DNA from: Actinomycetota bacterium
GTDB lineage: Bacteria; Actinomycetota; Thermoleophilia; UBA2241
Assembly: GCA_012719015.1 (NCBI GenBank)
Contig: JAAYBE010000232.1
Coordinates: 1 to 16,457 of the forward strand
DNA length: 16,457 nucleotides
Reading direction: 5' to 3'
In this document: piece after piece, positions 1 to 6,723 of the stretch
Position numbering within the stretch: the first letter of the stretch is position 1
Layout of the letters: each line of letters starts with the position of its first letter
The notes under the pieces: model-generated
The model's input: the letters and a program-made list of their open reading frames with translations, nothing else
What the model was told of the DNA's origin: nothing
The model's database searches: none
Translations under genes and position numbers: made by a program

Positions 1-441
1 GAACATCCCGAGTTCGTTGTCGATGATGTAGTTGAAGGTGAAGGCGACGTCGCGCGCGGTGAGCGGCTCGCCGTCCTGCCACCTGCTCTGGTCAGTGATG
101 GTGAACGTCCACACCTTGCCGTCGTCCGAGGTCTCCCAGCCTGTCGCGAGCCCCACATCCGGGACGTTCGCATAGTCCTCGGCGCGGAACCCCACGAGCA
201 GCTCGTAGTTGATCGCCCAGATCTCATAGCTCGACGATTCGTAGCCGATGAACGGGTTGAGGTTGTCCGGATCGTTGGTCCAGCCGAGGCGGAGGACGGT
301 CTTGCCTCCATCCGCCGCGGGCGAAGCTGATCCGTCCGCCGCCACTGCGCTGCCGATCCCCCACGACAGCCCGACGATGAGCAGGACGACCACCGCCGCG
401 ATCAAGAGCCGCCCCCTGGACACGGTGCACGCTGCAGCCAC
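1..441 (-). CDS. ABC transporter substrate-binding protein, family 5 (partial, 5' part only)
   Basis: This is the first 147 codons of a gene that continues past the left edge of the window. After a GTG start the product has a basic n-region and a hydrophobic stretch (about residues 11-34), then a mature region beginning near ADGS. It contains LRLGWTNDPDNLNPFIG at about 52-68 and, near the edge, the family hallmark WQDGEPLTARDVAFTFN. Both are typical of the SBP_bac_5 (DppA/OppA) family, extracellular receptors that pass peptides or other solutes to an ABC permease. The start is supported by GGAAGGAG at 447-454 (minus strand), 5 nt before the GTG. I see no lipobox cysteine after the hydrophobic segment, so the protein may be released or held by an uncleaved signal anchor rather than lipidated. 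It is divergent from the rml operon. The ligand cannot be told from this fragment. Confidence 0.85.
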   Translation of the reverse strand, partial: MAAACTVSRGRLLIAAVVVLLIVGLSWGIGSAVAADGSASPAADGGKTVLRLGWTNDPDNLNPFIGYESSSYEIWAINYELLVGFRAEDYANVPDVGLATGWETSDDGKVWTFTITDQSRWQDGEPLTARDVAFTFNYIIDNELGMF

Positions 442-528
442 GTTCACTCCTTCCGTTCCCCCCACGGTCAGTCCGTGCCGACATCCGTACTAAAGCACGA
501 ACACCCCGGCGCGGCCAGTCCACGATGC

Positions 529-534
529 TATACT
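529..534 (+). promoter_or_regulatory. -10 element of a leaderless promoter for the small ORF/rml operon
   Basis: TATACT lies here, 7 nt before the GTG at 542. This spacing puts the expected transcription start at or next to the start codon. No Shine-Dalgarno sequence is present before the GTG, which fits leaderless translation. I see no convincing -35 hexamer. Confidence 0.55.
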
Positions 535-541
535 CCGCGGC

Positions 542-817
542 GTGATCATCGACGAGAGCAGAGAACCTCGCCTGCAGATCGACGAGGCAGAGCCGTTCCG
601 TATCGACGGCGCCAGGGTGATCCGCGACATCGAGCGCTCCACGCTGACCGACATCCGCAGGGACGGCGCCCCCTTCGAGCTTCCGGTGGGCGCCCGTGTC
701 ACACTCTGGGCCGGGCCCAACGTCGTCTTCGTGGGCAAAGCGGTCGACGAGCACAATGTGCTCGATCTGCTCTCGACCGAGTCCGACGACGATCTCGCCG
801 GCGACGAGATCATCTGA
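542..817 (+). CDS. Small acidic protein of unknown function, first gene of the rml operon
   Basis: This is a 91-residue ORF with a GTG start. I do not recognise the family. The product is soluble-looking, with no signal peptide or membrane segment, and is rich in Asp, Glu and Ile. The N-terminus alternates acidic and arginine residues (about 3-43). A central hydrophobic beta-like stretch around 48-68 includes ARVTLWAGPNVVFVGKAVDE, and the C-terminal tail is very acidic (ESDDDLAGDEII). Codons are strongly G/C-ending, as in neighbouring real genes, which supports coding. Translation is probably leaderless, since TATACT ends 7 nt before the GTG. The stop is 19 nt before the rmlA start on the same strand, so it is likely co-transcribed with the rhamnose genes. 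A role in dTDP-sugar metabolism is suggested only by position; it may simply share the promoter. Confidence 0.7.
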   Translation: MIIDESREPRLQIDEAEPFRIDGARVIRDIERSTLTDIRRDGAPFELPVGARVTLWAGPNVVFVGKAVDEHNVLDLLSTESDDDLAGDEII

Positions 818-836
818 GCGCCGCCGGGGTGCACCC

Positions 837-1901
837 ATGAAAGGTCTGATCCTCAGCGGCGGAGCCGGGACGCGGCTGCGGCCCATCACGCACACCGCCG
901 CCAAGCAGCTCGTGCCGGTGGCCAACAAGCCGGTGCTCTTCTACGCACTCGAGGCCATGCGCGCCGCCGGCATCTCCGAGGTCGGCGTCGTCGTCGGCGA
1001 CACCCGAGCGGAGATCGAGGCGGCGGTCGGCGACGGCAGCCGGTTCGGTCTCGCGGTCACGTACCTGCCCCAGGAGGCGCCGCTCGGCCTCGCCCACGCG
1101 GTCCTCATCAGCGAGGCCTACCTCGGCGACGACCCGTTCGTCATGTATCTCGGCGACAACCTGCTGAAGGAGGGCATCACGCCCTTCGTCGAGGCCTTCG
1201 CCGCCGACCGTCCGGACGCGCTGATCCTCCTGCAGAAGGTGGCCGACCCGAAGAGCTACGGCATCGCCGAGCTGGACGGCGACGGCCGCGTGGCGCGGCT
1301 GGTCGAGAAGCCGGCGGAGCCGCGCAGCGACCTCGCCCTCGTCGGCGTGTACCTCTTCACGCCGGCCGTCTTCGAGAGCGTGAAGGCGATCGTGCCCAGC
1401 GCCCGCGGCGAGCTCGAGATCACCGACGCGATCCAGCACATGGTCGACCGCGGCCTGAACGTCGAGCCGCACGTCGTCACCGGCTGGTGGAAGGACACCG
1501 GCAAGCTCGAGGACATGCTGGAGGCGAACCGGCTGGTCCTGAGCACGCTGGAGGGCGACGTGCGCGGCGAGCTGCTCGAGACCACGCTCGAGGGCGCCGT
1601 GGCGGTCGGCCCCGGCAGCCGGCTGGAGCGGTGCACGGTCCGCGGCCCCGCCGTCATCGGCGCCGGGTGCCGGCTCAGCGACAGCTTCGTCGGCCCCTAC
1701 ACCTCGATCAGCGACGGGGTCGTCGTGGACCACGCCGAGCTCGAGCACTCGATCGTCCTCGAGAACAGTCGCATCTCGTCTCTCGGGGCGCGCATGACCG
1801 ACAGCCTCATCGGAAGGGAGTGCGTCATCGCGCGCAGCCAGGCCCGGCCCGTCGCCTACCGCTTCCTGGTCGGCGACCGCTCCCGGATCGGCATCCTGTA
1901 G
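837..1901 (+). CDS. rmlA: Glucose-1-phosphate thymidylyltransferase, long (RmlA/StrD-type) form
   Basis: The enzyme catalyses dTTP + glucose-1-phosphate to dTDP-glucose + PPi, the first step of dTDP-L-rhamnose synthesis, in the cytoplasm. The 354-residue product begins MKGLILSGGAGTRLRP, the nucleotide-binding signature of sugar nucleotidyltransferases. It continues with KQLVPVANKP (23-32), YLGDN with the metal-binding Asp107, EKP (157-159) and WWKDTGK (217-223). Residues from about 245 to the end show hexapeptide-like repeats (GAVAVGPGSRL, GPAVIGAGCRL), predicting a left-handed beta-helix. This C-terminal extension and the length match the long RmlA family; the short RmlA is about 290 residues. 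The start at ATG 837 was chosen because the conserved N-terminus begins exactly there; upstream in-frame sequence is not RmlA-like. The ribosome site is weak (GGGG, 7 nt upstream). Neighbours are rmlC, rmlD and rmlB. Confidence 0.95.
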   Translation: MKGLILSGGAGTRLRPITHTAAKQLVPVANKPVLFYALEAMRAAGISEVGVVVGDTRAEIEAAVGDGSRFGLAVTYLPQEAPLGLAHAVLISEAYLGDDPFVMYLGDNLLKEGITPFVEAFAADRPDALILLQKVADPKSYGIAELDGDGRVARLVEKPAEPRSDLALVGVYLFTPAVFESVKAIVPSARGELEITDAIQHMVDRGLNVEPHVVTGWWKDTGKLEDMLEANRLVLSTLEGDVRGELLETTLEGAVAVGPGSRLERCTVRGPAVIGAGCRLSDSFVGPYTSISDGVVVDHAELEHSIVLENSRISSLGARMTDSLIGRECVIARSQARPVAYRFLVGDRSRIGIL

Positions 1902-1937
1902 CCGCGGCCGCCGCTGCGTGGGGAAGGAGACGTGAAG

Positions 1938-2426
1938 ATGATCGACGGCGTCATGGTCAAGCAGCTCAAAGTGATCCCGGACGAGCGCGGCCGGCTCATG
2001 GAGTGCCTGCGCTGCGACGACGACCTCTTCATCCGCTTCGGCCAGATGTACATGACGACCACGTATCCGGGCGTGGTCAAGGGCTGGCACCTTCACGACG
2101 CGCAATGGGACAACATCGTCTGCGTCAAGGGCATGCTGAAGCTGGTGCTCTTCGACGGCCGCGGGGTCGCCGGCGACGCGGCCGCCCCCGGGCACGAGCC
2201 CTCGCCGACCGCCGGTCGGATCGACGAGTTCTTCCTCGGCGAGCACCGACCTCTCCTCGTCCGGGTGCCGCCCGGACTCTGGCACGGCTGGAAGTGCGTC
2301 GGCAGCGAGGAGGCTTACGTGGTCAACGCGCCGACCGAGGTCTACAGGTACGACGACCCCGACCAGCGCGAGCTGCCGCACGACACGGCGGCGATCCCGT
2401 ACGACTGGGGCGTCCGGCTGCGCTGA
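1938..2426 (+). CDS. rmlC: dTDP-4-dehydrorhamnose 3,5-epimerase family protein (divergent RmlC, cupin)
   Basis: By family and position this is the epimerase converting dTDP-4-keto-6-deoxyglucose to dTDP-4-keto-L-rhamnose. The 162-residue product has the RmlC-type cupin layout: GVVKGWHLH (45-53) in place of the usual GVLRGLH, CVKGMLKLVLFDG (62-74), VRVPPGLWHGW (108-118) and PTEVYRYDDPD (132-142), ending IPYDWG. His51 aligns by eye with the catalytic His, and Tyr136 with the catalytic Tyr region. It is shorter than the usual 180-200 residues, and the Arg before GLH and the Lys of the KLV motif look replaced by Lys48 and Asn59. I chose ATG 1938 because AAGGAG at 1924-1929 lies 8 nt upstream; a GTG at 1932 is too close to that site. 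Forming a complete set with rmlA, rmlD and rmlB supports the role, but the exact epimer made is inferred. Confidence 0.82.
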   Translation: MIDGVMVKQLKVIPDERGRLMECLRCDDDLFIRFGQMYMTTTYPGVVKGWHLHDAQWDNIVCVKGMLKLVLFDGRGVAGDAAAPGHEPSPTAGRIDEFFLGEHRPLLVRVPPGLWHGWKCVGSEEAYVVNAPTEVYRYDDPDQRELPHDTAAIPYDWGVRLR

Positions 2427-2445
2427 GCGCGGCCGGCGAAGCTGC

Positions 2446-3291
2446 ATGCCGCGCTGGTTCGTCACCGGGGCCGGAGGCCAGCTCGCGACCGCCTTCGCCC
2501 GCACTCTCGAGGGGGACGTCTTCCTGAGCCGCGAGGAGACGCTCGACATCCGCGACGCCGACGCCCTCCGCACGGCGGTTCACAGCTACGGCCCCGACTA
2601 CGTGGTGCACTGCGCCGCGTACACCGACGTCGACGGCGCCGAGGCCGATCCCGCCACGGCCGAGGCGGTCAACGTGCTCGGCACGCGGAACGTGGTGAAC
2701 GCCGTGCGGGGCACGCACGCCACCGTCGTCTACTTCAGCACGGACTACGTGTTCGACGGCGCCAAGTCGGAGCCGTACGTCGAGACCGACCCCACGCGGC
2801 CGCTCAACACGTATGGCCGTACCAAGCTGGCAGGGGAGAGGGAGGTGCTCGCCTGGGTGCACGGCATCGTCGTCCGGACCGCCTGGCTGTTCAGCGAGAC
2901 CGGCCACAACTTCGTGAAGACGATCCTCGCCGCGGCACGTCAGCGGGCCGGGTCCCGCGAACCTCTGCGCGTCGTGGACGACCAGGTCGGATCACCCACC
3001 TACGCGGGACACCTCGCGGCCGCGGTCGACGAAGCCCTGCGCGGCGGCCTCCGCCCCGGCCTGTACCATCTGGCCGGCAGCGGCTACTGCTCGTGGTTCG
3101 AGCTGGCCCGGGAGGTCGTCCAGCTCGCCGGCCTCGAGGTGGACGTCGAACCCATCAGCACGGCGGAGGCGGGCCGGCGTGCGGTCCGACCGGCCTTCTC
3201 AGCGCTCGCCAGCGAACGGCCCGTCCCCCGGCTGCCGCACTGGGCGGAGGGCTGCGCCGAGGCGGTCGACCGGCTCATCCCGCTCGGATAG
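2446..3291 (+). CDS. rmlD: dTDP-4-dehydrorhamnose reductase
   Basis: The enzyme reduces dTDP-4-keto-L-rhamnose to dTDP-L-rhamnose with NAD(P)H, the last step of the pathway. The 281-residue product is an extended short-chain dehydrogenase/reductase. It starts with the dinucleotide-binding motif FVTGAGGQLA (5-14), followed by HCAAYTDVDGAE (55-66), FSTDYVFDG (97-105), the catalytic Tyr123-x3-Lys127 in YGRTK, RTAWLF (144-149) and VVDDQVGSPTYAG (176-188), all characteristic of RmlD. Length is normal for the family. The ATG start lies at the natural N-terminus, 19 nt after the rmlC stop, with only a weak ribosome site. It is co-directional with its pathway partners and followed by a 64-nt gap containing a GC-rich hairpin before rmlB. 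Confidence 0.93.
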   Translation: MPRWFVTGAGGQLATAFARTLEGDVFLSREETLDIRDADALRTAVHSYGPDYVVHCAAYTDVDGAEADPATAEAVNVLGTRNVVNAVRGTHATVVYFSTDYVFDGAKSEPYVETDPTRPLNTYGRTKLAGEREVLAWVHGIVVRTAWLFSETGHNFVKTILAAARQRAGSREPLRVVDDQVGSPTYAGHLAAAVDEALRGGLRPGLYHLAGSGYCSWFELAREVVQLAGLEVDVEPISTAEAGRRAVRPAFSALASERPVPRLPHWAEGCAEAVDRLIPLG

Positions 3292-3299
3292 GGAGACGA

Positions 3300-3330
3300 C
3301 CGGGTCCGGGCCGCCGCTGCGCGGACCCGG
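3300..3330 (+). other. GC-rich hairpin in the rmlD-rmlB gap
   Basis: CCGGGTCCG (3300-3308) and CGGACCCGG (3322-3330) are perfect 9-bp inverted arms around a 13-nt loop, 8 nt after the rmlD stop. No T-tract follows, and rmlB has its own strong GGAGGAGG at 3343-3350. It may be an intra-operon mRNA processing or stability element, or a partial terminator that tunes rmlB. Confidence 0.45.
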
Positions 3331-3355
3331 GCCGTCAGATCCGGAGGAGGACAAC

Positions 3356-4357
3356 GTGAGGCTCGTGGTCACCGGGGGCGCCGGGTTCATCGGCTCCAAC
3401 TTCGTACGCTACATGCTGGCCACGCACGACGACGTCAGCATCGTCAATCTCGACAAGCTCACCTACGCCGGCAACCTCGAGAACCTGCGCGACGTCGAGG
3501 ACGATCCCCGTTACCGCTTCGTCCAGGGCGACATCTGCGACGCCATCATCGTCGAAGAGACGCTGCGCGGGGCCGACGCCGTGGTCAACTTCGCCGCCGA
3601 GACGCACGTGGATCGCTCGATCAGCGGCCCGCAGGACTTCATCCGCACCGACGTCCTCGGTACGCACACGCTGCTCGAGGCCGTGCGGCGGCTCGACATA
3701 CCGCGCTATCTGCAGATCAGCACCGACGAGGTGTACGGCAGCATCGAGCACGGCGCCTTCACCGAGGACTCCGACCTGGACCCGTCCAGCCCGTACTCCG
3801 CCAGCAAAGCGGGGGCGGATCTCCTCGTTCTGGCCTATCACCGGACGTTCGGCACCCCGGTGCTCATCACGCGCAGTTCCAACAACTACGGACCGTACCA
3901 GTACCCGGAGAAGATCGTCCCGCTGTTCATCACGAACGCCGTGGACGATCAGCCCCTGCCCGTGTACGGCGACGGCCGCAACGTACGCGACTGGTTGCAC
4001 GTGGACGACAATTGCGCCGGCATCGACCTCGTGCTGCGAGAGGGCGCCCCCGGGCATGTGTACAACGTGGGCGGCGGGAACGACATCCAGAACCTCGACA
4101 TCACCCGGCGGATCCTCGGACTCCTCGGCAAAGACGAGGGGCTCATCCGGTTCGTGGCCGACAGGCCGGGGCACGACCGCCGTTACGCCGTCGATTGTGC
4201 GAAGCTGCACGGTCTCGGCTGGGCGCCGCGCATCTCGTTCGAGGCGGGGCTCGAGCGCACGGTGGAGTGGTATGTCGCCCACCCCGAGTGGTGGCGTCCC
4301 ATCAAGTCAGGCGAGTGGCGCGCCTACTACGAGCGCCAGTACGGCGACCTGGCCTGA
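3356..4357 (+). CDS. rmlB: dTDP-glucose 4,6-dehydratase
   Basis: The enzyme converts dTDP-glucose to dTDP-4-keto-6-deoxyglucose using bound NAD+, the second pathway step. The 333-residue product has the Rossmann motif VVTGGAGFIGSN (4-15), LDKLTYAGNLENL (32-44), FAAETHVDRSI (79-89), the catalytic triplet Thr123-Asp124-Glu125 in STDEVYGS, Tyr147-x3-Lys151 in YSASK, and RSSNNYGPYQYPEK (173-186). These are diagnostic of RmlB, and the length is normal. The start is GTG at 3356: GGAGGAGG at 3343-3350 lies 5 nt upstream and the conserved VVTGGAG begins at residue 4. It is the last gene of the rhamnose operon and converges on an L,D-transpeptidase gene. That rmlB comes last, behind a strong ribosome site and after a hairpin, may allow separate tuning. 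Confidence 0.95.
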   Translation: MRLVVTGGAGFIGSNFVRYMLATHDDVSIVNLDKLTYAGNLENLRDVEDDPRYRFVQGDICDAIIVEETLRGADAVVNFAAETHVDRSISGPQDFIRTDVLGTHTLLEAVRRLDIPRYLQISTDEVYGSIEHGAFTEDSDLDPSSPYSASKAGADLLVLAYHRTFGTPVLITRSSNNYGPYQYPEKIVPLFITNAVDDQPLPVYGDGRNVRDWLHVDDNCAGIDLVLREGAPGHVYNVGGGNDIQNLDITRRILGLLGKDEGLIRFVADRPGHDRRYAVDCAKLHGLGWAPRISFEAGLERTVEWYVAHPEWWRPIKSGEWRAYYERQYGDLA

Positions 4358-4364
4358 ACAGGCG

Positions 4365-4382
4365 CCCGGAGCCGGCTCCGGG
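4365..4382. terminator. Candidate bidirectional terminator between rmlB and the transpeptidase gene
   Basis: CCCGGAGCCGGCTCCGGG is an exact 18-nt palindrome (a 7-bp stem with a 4-nt loop when folded), 8 nt after the rmlB stop and in the 75-nt gap between two convergent genes. No T-tract is visible on either side, so it would be a non-canonical terminator. Confidence 0.4.
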
Positions 4383-4432
4383 GACTCCGCCCGCCGGCGC
4401 TCAGCAGACTCGCGCCGCTGTGTCGGTCGCGG

Positions 4433-5461
4433 TCAAGGCACGTTCCAGACCGGAGTCCCGACCGGCACGCGTTTGTAGAGCCACGCGATGTCGGCGTTGG
4501 AGAGCCGCGTGCAGCCGTGCGAGTAGTTGCGCGGGAACCTGTCGAGCAACCAGGGTTCATTGGTGCCGTGGATCGCGAACAGGCCCAGGTACCGCATGCG
4601 ATGTGGACCGTATGGTCCACTCATGCGAGGGTCCTTCGCGTAGATCCGGAAGCGGCCGCGCGGGGTCGGGAGCCCCGGTCTGCCCAGCACGCACTTGAAC
4701 ACGCGGACGACGTTGCCGCGCTCGTGGTAGTACAGCTTGTACTGGCTCAGGTCGACCAGGATGAGGTGCGGATACCGGGAGGGGACGCCGTACGGGTTCC
4801 GCTTGCTGAAGACCTTCACCCTCCAGAGCCGGCTGTGCCAGGCGAGGTGGTCGGCGTCGGCGGCCATCTCCGCGCGGACGACGAGCTGACCCGGTTTGGC
4901 GGCGGCGACGCGGACGGTCCTTCGCGACTCGCCGTTCAGCCTGAACCTCTTGAAGGGCTCCCAGCCGTCCGCGATGCGGCGTGCCAGCCACACCGGTGCC
5001 CCGGGATGTCGCGGGCGCACCTGGACCGTGTAGCGGACGTACCGGCCCTGGACCAGGGGCTTGGGTGCGACCGCGGTGAGGACGATCCGGGGACGCACTC
5101 CGACCGAGACCTCGGCCGAAGCGGCCTCATGGACGTCGTCGCCGGCGGACTCGACGCGGAAGACGCCTGACCGCGGCGGTGTGCGCGTCCAGGCCGCCGT
5201 GCCGGCCGCGTCGGCGCGTGTGGAGCCGACCAGCTTGAAGTCCGTGTCGCCGGCGAGCCTGCGACTCAAGGTCACCAGCGCGCCGGCGGGCGCACCGCTC
5301 ACGGTGAGCGTCGTACTGGCGCCGCTGGTGATCTCGGTCGGGGAGGCGGTCAGGACGAGCGACGGCTGTTCGGCGGCCAGGGCTGCGCCTGGACCTCCCG
5401 CGGCGATCGCTGCGAGGAACAGCAGGGACAGGACGGGCATGAGTCGGCGGCGGACGTTCAC
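4433..5461 (-). CDS. Secreted L,D-transpeptidase (YkuD) with two Ig-like domains, copy 1
   Basis: YkuD-family enzymes form 3-3 peptidoglycan cross-links or attach proteins to the wall, outside the membrane. The 342-residue product has a signal peptide (about 1-30, cleavage near ALAA-EQ), two beta-rich Ig-like modules (about 35-122 and 126-217) and a C-terminal YkuD domain (about 231-341). The YkuD signature is clear: FAIHGTNEPW with His298, then YSHGCTRLSN with Ser314, His315 and the catalytic Cys317. TPRGRFRIYAK (266-276) is the usual strand before the active site. The GTG start has GGGAG 6 nt upstream, and a -10-like TACACT lies about 31 nt upstream. It is followed by a paralogue with the same architecture (5537-6619). 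The Ig-like modules probably position the enzyme on the wall. Confidence 0.9.
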   Translation of the reverse strand: MNVRRRLMPVLSLLFLAAIAAGGPGAALAAEQPSLVLTASPTEITSGASTTLTVSGAPAGALVTLSRRLAGDTDFKLVGSTRADAAGTAAWTRTPPRSGVFRVESAGDDVHEAASAEVSVGVRPRIVLTAVAPKPLVQGRYVRYTVQVRPRHPGAPVWLARRIADGWEPFKRFRLNGESRRTVRVAAAKPGQLVVRAEMAADADHLAWHSRLWRVKVFSKRNPYGVPSRYPHLILVDLSQYKLYYHERGNVVRVFKCVLGRPGLPTPRGRFRIYAKDPRMSGPYGPHRMRYLGLFAIHGTNEPWLLDRFPRNYSHGCTRLSNADIAWLYKRVPVGTPVWNVP

Positions 5462-5492
5462 AGGCGGCTCCCGGTCGAGTGTGCTCCCGGGG

Positions 5493-5498
5493 AGTGTA
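5493..5498 (-). promoter_or_regulatory. -10 element for transpeptidase copy 1
   Basis: On the minus strand this reads TACACT, 31 nt before the GTG at 5461. It would give a leader of about 25 nt carrying the GGGAG site (5468-5472). No obvious -35 is seen. It suggests copy 1 is transcribed from its own promoter as well as, or instead of, by read-through from copy 2. Confidence 0.4.
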
Positions 5499-5536
5499 CG
5501 ACACCCGCGACTCCGACGCCCCGCCCCGGGTCGTGA

Positions 5537-6619
5537 TCAGCGCAGATTGTGCACACGGGTGCCCACAGGCACGCGCGCGTAGAGCCAGAGCGCCTGGCTG
5601 TTCAGCATGCGGGCACAGCCGTGGGAGTACCTGCGGGGAGCCGGACGCCGGATGAGCCACGGCTCGTTGGTGCCGTGGATGGCGATGCCGCCCCTGCGTC
5701 GGTAGAACATCACGCAGGCGCCGAGGGCGCCACCCCCCGGCTTGCGCTTGCCGTAGATGCGGTAGCGTCCGAGCGGCGTCGCGTAGCCCGGACGGCCGAG
5801 CGCGACCTCGAAGCGCCTCACCATGACGCCCCGCTCGTAGTAATACAGGCGGTATTCGTGACGGACGATCACGATGTAGTGCGCGAAACGCATGGGCACG
5901 CGGTGAGCGTTCGGACGATTCACGACCACCTGCCTGGAGGCCGACGCACCCGCATCGTGGTCGTCGTCGGCCTCCATGCGGGCGCGGAGGCGGTAGAAGC
6001 CGAACTCCTCGGGCTTCCACGGATGCGCGAACCGTGAAGCGCCGTCCAGCGTCACGCCGGTGACGAGCGGCTCCCACACGCCGGCGACGCGACGCTCGAT
6101 GGTGACCGAGCCGCCCGGATGAGCGGGCTCGACACGCCCACTCAGCCTCACCGAACCGCCGAGCCACAGACCGGCCGGGAACGACGCAGTCACGCGTGGC
6201 CGCACACGCAGGCGCACCTCGGCCTGGGCCGGCGGGTCGCCGTCCCGGACCTCCACGCGATACTCGGTCGTGACGGACGGCTTGACCTTGCTGAAGCGGT
6301 AGGCGCCGGCGGTGGTGACGGTCGCCGAGGAGACCGGCCCGGTGGGCCAGTCCGGCTGCCCGGCCGGACGCGCGAACAACAGGAGCGTCGCCCCGGGAGG
6401 CGCGCCCTCGCCGGAGATCACGGCCGACCCCGGATACGTGATCGCCGCCGGGGTCACGGCCGCGGTCAGCCCGGCGGGCCCCTCCTCGGAGGCAGCGGCG
6501 ACGGCCGGTGCGACAAGCGTCGCGGCCACCACGATCGCGAGAGCCAGGAGCAGGGCGAGGGACGCCCGGCCCAGGGCGCTCGTCTGCGGCGATCGATCGC
6601 GAGTCCTGCGGTACGTCAT
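5537..6619 (-). CDS. Secreted L,D-transpeptidase (YkuD) with two Ig-like domains, copy 2
   Basis: The 360-residue product has the same layout as its downstream neighbour: an N-terminal signal or anchor (hydrophobic about 19-43), two Ig-like modules (about 52-140 and 142-233) and a C-terminal YkuD domain (about 246-359). Active-site residues are present: AIHGTNEPW with His315 and YSHGCARMLN with Cys335. TPLGRYRIYGK (281-291) matches TPRGRFRIYAK in copy 1, and both end in a VPVGT motif. I chose ATG 6619 because a typical basic n-region and hydrophobic core follow it, and TACACT lies 7 nt before it; the longer upstream in-frame extension is low-complexity Pro/Ala. A Gly-rich loop (GKRKPGGGALGA) replaces DPRMSGPYGPHR of copy 1 just before the catalytic His, so acceptor or substrate recognition may differ. 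Confidence 0.9.
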   Translation of the reverse strand: MTYRRTRDRSPQTSALGRASLALLLALAIVVAATLVAPAVAAASEEGPAGLTAAVTPAAITYPGSAVISGEGAPPGATLLLFARPAGQPDWPTGPVSSATVTTAGAYRFSKVKPSVTTEYRVEVRDGDPPAQAEVRLRVRPRVTASFPAGLWLGGSVRLSGRVEPAHPGGSVTIERRVAGVWEPLVTGVTLDGASRFAHPWKPEEFGFYRLRARMEADDDHDAGASASRQVVVNRPNAHRVPMRFAHYIVIVRHEYRLYYYERGVMVRRFEVALGRPGYATPLGRYRIYGKRKPGGGALGACVMFYRRRGGIAIHGTNEPWLIRRPAPRRYSHGCARMLNSQALWLYARVPVGTRVHNLR

Positions 6620-6626
6620 AGCCCGC

Positions 6627-6632
6627 AGTGTA
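6627..6632 (-). promoter_or_regulatory. -10 element of a leaderless promoter for transpeptidase copy 2
   Basis: On the minus strand TACACT is followed by exactly 7 nt and then the ATG at 6619. There is no Shine-Dalgarno sequence in between. The layout copies that of the promoter at 529-534, so transcription probably begins at the start codon. Confidence 0.5.
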
Positions 6633-6669
6633 CCCGCTCGCGCCCACATGTGACCGGGATGCGTCTCGT

Positions 6670-6705
6670 GCGCGGTCGGCGCGTCGGGCAAGGGCGCGGT
6701 CGGCG
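6670..6705. repeat. 12-bp direct repeat between wall-enzyme genes
   Basis: GCGCGGTCGGCG occurs at 6670-6681 and again at 6694-6705, 24 nt apart, in the 104-nt gap after the NlpC/P60 stop and upstream of transpeptidase copy 2. It may be a binding site or simply GC-rich slippage; nothing decides between these. Confidence 0.3.
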
Positions 6706-6723
6706 GCGGTGGATACAGAAGGA

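Noticed and set aside
810..2573. Long minus-strand open frame (587 codons) opposite rmlA and rmlC
   Set aside because: It mirrors well-supported genes on the plus strand; its translation is Asp/Val/Arg-rich with no domain motif, a common by-product of high GC.
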